From Phoenix dactylifera (Eukaryota; Streptophyta; Magnoliopsida; Arecales; Arecaceae), in the NCBI RefSeq assembly GCF_009389715.1, contig NC_052399.1, positions 23,011,146-23,075,145 of the forward strand: DNA of 64,000 bases. The letters run 5' to 3'. The position numbers and the translations under genes are program-made. Shown piece after piece: positions 58,412 through 64,000 of the stretch. How positions within the stretch are numbered: position 1 is the first letter of the stretch; the number at the start of each line of letters is the position of its first letter. The notes under the pieces were generated by a model. That model was not told the origin of the DNA, searched no databases, and saw only the letters and a list, made by a program, of their open reading frames with translations.

Positions 58412-61400
58412 ATGCCAGACTGGGAGATGGTGAAAGGAGGAAAGGAAGATGAAAAGATCATGAGACCCATGTTTCCAAGGCTTCATGTGAATGATACAGA
58501 TAAAGGGGGTCCAAGAGCACCGCCTAGGAACAAGATGGCCCTGTATGAACAGCTCAGCATCCCTTCACATAGATTCAATTCTACAGCTGCTTCTGTATTT
58601 CCTCTTCCACCACATAATGCCAGCACCCCAGTTTCCTCTGCATCAAACCAGGTCAATTTTCTAATGAACCCTTCTTTCCATCCATTTGTGGCATGACCTT
58701 AGTTTGGCATGCTTTCTTGCTTCTTATGATGGCACGCTTTTACTCATATTTATTTTGACCACATTTAATCTTAGACGTCTAGGTTCATGTAACAGTATTG
58801 CATATGCTAGTTGTCTTTTACTGTCAATTAACAAATACGATCAAGCGTTCTCCCATTTCTTACTTTTAGATTTCCAAACACTACCAACAGAGGTTGGGGC
58901 CTTGATATACAACCAGACAATTTGTTTTTTAAGCTTGATAAACACCAGTAGTTTTGGTCTTCTGTAGAAGTACAAATACATGTCATATAAGACAAATGCA
59001 TGGACTTCTATATAAGCTCATGGAAACAATTTAATATAATCAATAAAGATTGCGATAACTCTTGGATTCAGATGTATTTTTTCACATAGATGCCTAGATT
59101 AAAAGAGAAAAAAAAAGAGGTTTCCATGTATTCTTTTTTTCTTTAGTTCTGGGTTGTCCAATATTTCTTTGGAAGAAGTGAGGGGCTAGGACAAGAAGAC
59201 CTATCTCTTCCCTACTTTTTTTTTTACATAAGTTAAAGAAGCGATTAATAAAATGTACATGAATGTATTAATAGGAATTGCTTTCAAAGTGTCAAGGTTT
59301 GTTAAGATATGGTGCAACCACTTTTTTGCTTTCTATGAGAATGAATTATTGAATGGTGTAAAGTCTTTCTTTCTTTCTTTCTTTCTTCTCAGAACAAATG
59401 AGAGGTGCTGTGGCAAATGTCATAAATTTGTGGAAGAGATTAGGTGGAAAATAAAAGATCAAGGACAAGGACTGGTTTGCTGGGTTACAACGCAAACTTG
59501 CTCCCGACTATATTTACTACAATGCTGCTGATGGAGTGATATGTAATAATGAGCACAACTGAAAGTTAAATGCGGAAGGCATGCTAGGGAAGAAAGGAAT
59601 ATGGGGGATTGACTTCAAGAATTTCTTATATGTACATTTCGTTGTATATTAAAATGTGCTTAATCTATTATTTCTATGTTATAGGATGGCTGCTACATGG
59701 TTAAGCTTCTTAGAGTTTTGTAGTGGTCATGTCATTTAAATTAGAAGCAAATTGGTTTTAGCTATACATTGAAGGGACAAAACTTGCAAAGTATTTTAGA
59801 GCGGAAAATAGTCAGCAAGCAGGGCAGGGTACTGCCATTTTTTAGGCATTCTGTTTTGTTGTTTGGTAAAGTCCTCTTTTAGTGTCCTAAACCCAAGCCA
59901 TACGCCCAAGAGCCTAAGAGACTTCGTTTTTCTATCCTTTTTTTTTTGTTCCGTAATAGGTGATTACTTCTGATTCCTACAAGCCTTCCTTTTATTTGTG
60001 CAGGGGGATAGGGGGTGGAGGAGAAAACTGGTTATGAATGTTTTCATCACAAAGACAGAAGTTAGCTCATTTTTGGTCAGTAAAAGAGGGAGAACTGCTA
60101 TAAATTATGAATTATTGGTCGAAGTATATAATTTTCATCTTTAACTTAGTCTTTGGTTCAAGAATTTGATCCTCTGATTGAATTGTGCCGAAATGTTAGG
60201 AGGTCATATATCCTTTAGGTATGTCCATTTTTAAGGATGCACATCCCTCGGGGCATTGTTTGGTTTGCAAAGGCTATTGTCAGTACTTCCATGCTTTTAA
60301 GAGATTTCAGTGGGACTGAGATGAATAGCAAGACCTGGTAGTAGGGGTATTGGAAGGATGTTCAGTTGAAAAGTGTTAGCTTTACTTGATTACTACTTAG
60401 AATCAAAATAAATCCTAGTTTTAAGGTGAGTTAGCATGGGCTGCTTGTCGGAGGGTGGACATACCTTTCAAAAGATCCTTAAGTCCCATAGAATATGGAA
60501 TAAGAGAGTAAACCTTTTGTTATTTGCAATAAAAAGGAGAAACATGAATATCAGTAGCAAGGACAAAGGCATTAGACAGAGCCAGATGGCACAATCTATG
60601 CAATGTTCCTTTATGGCCTTGTGAATGAAGGACTAAAACAAAAATGTATTGGACTTCAAGGAACCTCACAAGTTACAATTTTCCTTGTGACAGCCGCATT
60701 AGTTACAATATTAACCAAATACAAGTTTCCTAAATGGGCTTTTAGTGGAGCAAGGAAATGATTTTTTGACATTAATATGGAGACAATTTCACAACTTCTT
60801 CCTTTATAACCCTCTGGAGGTTTCATACCAGCAGGTAAGCGAAAGTGAACTCTGCAGGTAAGGAATGGGAAAATAATTGTCGGCATTCAGTGATTGATGA
60901 TAATAATAATTTTGTAATCTCTTTTTAGGGTTAAAAAATCCAACTAGTCATAGCAACACTTGTTACATGAATTGTCTGCTGAAACCAAGGAGATAAATAT
61001 TAAATGAGAGTATGGTATCATAACAAGCAATTGAATGTAATAAGCTAAGGGCATTTCATCACATAAATAACTAGATTAAAAATAAAAGCAAGTATTGCTT
61101 TGACTTCTAAATGCTTCAATGAAAGATGCAAGATGGGAAAAAGAAGCTTAAAATGGTCAGAGAGAAATCTCAAAAAGGAACTTCTATAAGAGGAGTCAGT
61201 TATGTGGCCATGCTCATGCTCTCTCTCTTTCGAGATGCCTTATAAGTTACGGAAGAGTTGAGATATGTTTGTACCCTCTCATTGTTCTCTTCGGACAGCT
61301 TGAGCTTGTTTTTTCCATCCTGGGACCTCCATAACTGCCTGTTCTTTTGTTTTTCTTTCTTCATTCATACATGAAGGAAGTCCTGATCTCGTTCTCCATT

Positions 61401-64000
61401 CTAAGTTTGGATGTGCTTCCATGAAAGACTTTCTATATTTCACCTCTTCTTTGAATTGGAAATGACAATAACTTTTAAGTGTGGGGTCCATATAAATATG
61501 CCGCCACCTCTCATTTTTCCTTTTGTCTTTCAAGACTCCAGGAAGAATCCTTCTATAAAGGAAGAGGGGAGATGGCTGGTCACCTAATGATATTCATGTA
61601 ATTATTGGATGGCCCTATACAGTATGATTTTCCTTTCTACATTGTTCCAATGTCTGCTGACACAAAAGAGAAATTTTAGTTGCTCGATTTTTGTTTTTGT
61701 TTTTACTTATAGAACATATAATTGTCTTAAAGTAAGAAGGTTTTTACATGTTCATGAAATCATAATTACCAGATCTCTTGAATAACATCTTTTGTTTTCT
61801 AATCTGTTAAAAGTTAGTTTCTAATTATGGAAGTAGACATATAGAGTCTTGAGGAGTCCTAAACTTAGGATTGGCTATAAAATCCTTTATGCTGTTGTAG
61901 TATTGACTAGAGAGGTCTTAGTCGTGTGTCTCAGTTTTCTGATCCTTATATGGAGCTTTATATGGAGCTTTATAAAATACTTAGTTCTTTAATGTCATAT
62001 TTTCTAACTTTGAAATACTTGAGAAGTGTTCATCCCTGATCTTCACTCTCCCTATCCTATCATCTCTATTTCTTTTTACTCTTATATTTCCTTCATTCTT
62101 GTTTTCTTCTGTAAAACAAAAATGTGCATTTATTTTTCCTTTTCTCTTTAAAACAGAAACTTTCATTTTTATTTGCTTCCTTGATCCGTGTTGATATGAA
62201 ATCAAAGATACTCAAAAGGCATTGGTGTGCCAACAAGGTGCTTTTTCTTCATCACGTTCCTATATGCACTTACCTTCTTCTTTATCTGGTGAATCGTCAA
62301 CTGAATACATATTATTCAAGAAAAGTTGCCTTACAATATGATTTTTGTCATTCTATTCAAACTTTAGGCTATTTTTTCTTTTAATTAGCAGATATAGGGC
62401 TTTATTATGGTTATATACACTCATTTTCTTTTCACCTTTACTTAAACCTTACTTCGGGTCATTTGCCTTGTTACTTAAAATAGATGATGCTCTTGAAGGT
62501 CTTAGATAGTTGTATACAGTTCTCATGCTAACATCTCATCGTTGTCTACCCTTTGCTTCTTTCTTGTCTTCATCATTCTAACATTTTGTATTACTTAAAA
62601 TCATCTTTCTGTTAAATTCAAAAGCAATCATTGGCGGATCTTTCCGTCCATCTCAGAAGCCCCTACTACCTAGTTTATTGGGCTGATGATTCAGTGCACA
62701 TAAGCATTAAATGAGTAATTATGGTTAGCTTTGCTCCGAATTATCCTCACTTATTACATGATGTCATACCCTGACTTGATTGTCTGTGGCTATAAATAGA
62801 TGATGCATTGTTGTGGGAAATAGCCTTAAATCCTCTTGCATTATATCTTGCATCCCATTTGTTCCCTATATTTGTTAATTTTCTTTTATCTGACGAGGCC
62901 ATTTTGGCTTCAATACTTTTGCTGGAAGAGGGCATGCTATCAAAACATTGAAATATCAGCTTATAATGTTCAGGCATGAGCTGAAGAGTGATTGAAACAG
63001 TTAAGATTTCAGGATTTCATATGACTCCCAAATTCCAATCCTATTGTTTCTCTTAACAAGCTTTGCTCTTTCAGTTAAAATTATTCTTTGACCATTGTTC
63101 AGTATGGCTACACTCCTTACTCGAGAAAACTTTACATATGACTTTCCACTTCTTCTTGACACAATAGTTTGATTTACATTAGACTTTCCACTTATTCCTG
63201 ACACAGCAGTTTGACTGTTGCATTTTTCCATCTTGTTTGTATACAAAGTTTCTTGTATTGCATATTGTGCACCTTTTCGCTTGTTGATAGTCTTTATCTC
63301 TCTCCTTCTCTCTCTGAGTTTTACTAACTGGTCTCCATCCTAGCCTGATGCACATTCATTGCTAATACTAAATTTTACCTTTTGTCTTCTCATAAACACC
63401 CACCCCTCCCACTCCCCCTGTGTTGGATGAAGTTAAGCCAGTTTATTGAGGACATACCTGATCACAGAAAGTTTGTTGCTTCATCTATTATTAATTCCTT
63501 GCCTCTGCTGCTCCAATGCTGACAAAATATGTTGGCTATAGGGAGGTGGTCACGAGAGGAGTGTCTTATCTCCATATTATATACCTCCTGATGCACCTGC
63601 GCATAAGTTTAGGAAGGTTCATTCACACTCGTCAAATGGAAAGATTCCTCGTTCTACAATCAGGAAATTCAAAAGACCTGTGAGGCATGGGAATCAAAGA
63701 TCTTCACATGCTGCATGTTCAATTGCTGGCTACAATTTGCTCGATTCTCACGACGTCTATGATAGGAAGAATTCTAGCGAGGAAGACGATGATTTCAGGG
63801 TTCCTACATTCGTTCACTCTGAGTCTGCTAAATGCTCAAGTAAGAATATGCCTGTGAAGGAGACACAAAAATCATCTGCCTCTGGTGTAAATGAGTTAGC
63901 AGAAAGTTACTCTTGTACCATGAATTCATCTGCCCTGCTGTCAAATTCTTACGACAAGCCCTTGGAGCAAAAAAGTGCTTGTGCTGTAAATTCAAGAAAA
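58412..64000 (+). CDS. ELF3: EARLY FLOWERING 3 (ELF3), 5' part, window ends in exon 2
   Basis: ELF3 is the scaffold of the circadian evening complex with ELF4 and LUX. It represses growth and flowering genes in the nucleus. Exon 1 is 58412-58651 and exon 2 runs from 63542 past the window end, joining in phase 0 (233 residues seen). Exon 1 carries the conserved N-terminal block: GKEDEKIM, MFPRLHVNDTDKGGPRAPPR and NKMALYEQLSIPSHRF. Exon 2 opens GGGHERSVLSPYYIPPDAPA, followed by KFRKVHSHSSNG and EEDDDFRVPTF, another ELF3 landmark. The rest (Ser-rich, disordered) agrees with the family. The central ELF4-binding region and the prion-like C-terminus lie beyond 64,000. An ATG at 58,427 (MVKGGKED) is an alternative and perhaps likelier start, as many homologues begin M-x-GGKE. 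Intron 1 is 4.89 kb with a TTTC microsatellite near 59,365-59,390. Confidence 0.93.

Noticed and set aside
1-64000. tRNA, rRNA or microRNA genes
   Set aside because: No B-box-like T-loop word with a matching acceptor stem, no rRNA sequence and no convincing miRNA hairpin were spotted by eye. tRNAscan-SE and small-RNA data would be needed to exclude them.

Overview
This is nuclear DNA from a flowering plant, most likely a monocot and possibly a palm. The evidence is spliced genes with GT-AG introns, AT-rich introns and spacers with GC-rich first exons, plant-specific families (ELF3, DUF3511, NT-C2 with a plant-type C-terminal extension), and many plant transposon classes (Tourist-like MITEs, CACTA, Ty3/gypsy, solo LTRs, a LINE remnant). 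The palm assignment is an impression from the ELF3 sequence and has not been checked. No bacterial-style operons, CRISPR arrays, rRNA or convincing tRNA genes were seen.

Layout. 0.7-2.1 kb: remains of a beta-cyanoalanine/cysteine synthase gene (+). 3.5-3.8 kb: a complete Tourist-like MITE. 4.86-11.18 kb: ALG10 (-), an eight-exon gene reconstructed in frame to 511 codons. 11.7-12.0 kb: a second MITE-like element. 13.1-15.7 kb: a large fold-back (inverted-repeat) element of GC-rich arms, purine/pyrimidine tracts and long TA microsatellites, ending about 275 bp before a small DUF3511 gene (15.94-16.30 kb, +). 16.3-24.3 kb: mostly non-coding, with a perfect 67-bp tandem duplication and a degenerate minisatellite. 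24.4-24.87 kb: a TATA-bearing promoter and GC-rich exon-like block (-) of an unrecognised, possibly broken gene. 25-32 kb: transposon debris, including the chromodomain end of a Ty3/gypsy chromovirus. 32.90-36.40 kb: an intact four-exon NT-C2 domain gene (+, 592 aa). 40.5-41.6 kb: an N-myristoyltransferase pseudogene (-) with frameshifts and deletions. 42.4-50.9 kb: a 4-4.6 kb tandem segmental duplication, each copy carrying one intact small ORF (96 aa, two predicted membrane segments) plus one solo LTR at a different site. 52.2-55.5 kb: a degenerate repeat split by a Tourist-like MITE, a probable solo LTR and a CACTA element that has captured a DUF7054 gene fragment. 55.8-56.6 kb: LINE RNase H remnant. 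56.9-64.0 kb: the 5' part of ELF3 (+), with a roughly 310-bp repeat in its 5' leader, a 4.9-kb first intron, and the window ending inside exon 2.

The intact genes do not form a pathway: ALG10 acts in N-glycan precursor assembly in the ER, ELF3 in the circadian evening complex, and the DUF3511 and NT-C2 proteins have no firm role. The most informative features are evolutionary: the segmental duplication with reciprocal filled and empty LTR sites, the gene-capturing CACTA element, the fold-back element next to a promoter, and the ELF3 leader repeat. I found no clear new biological system. The best candidate for an undescribed gene is the duplicated small membrane protein at 44.8/49.3 kb.
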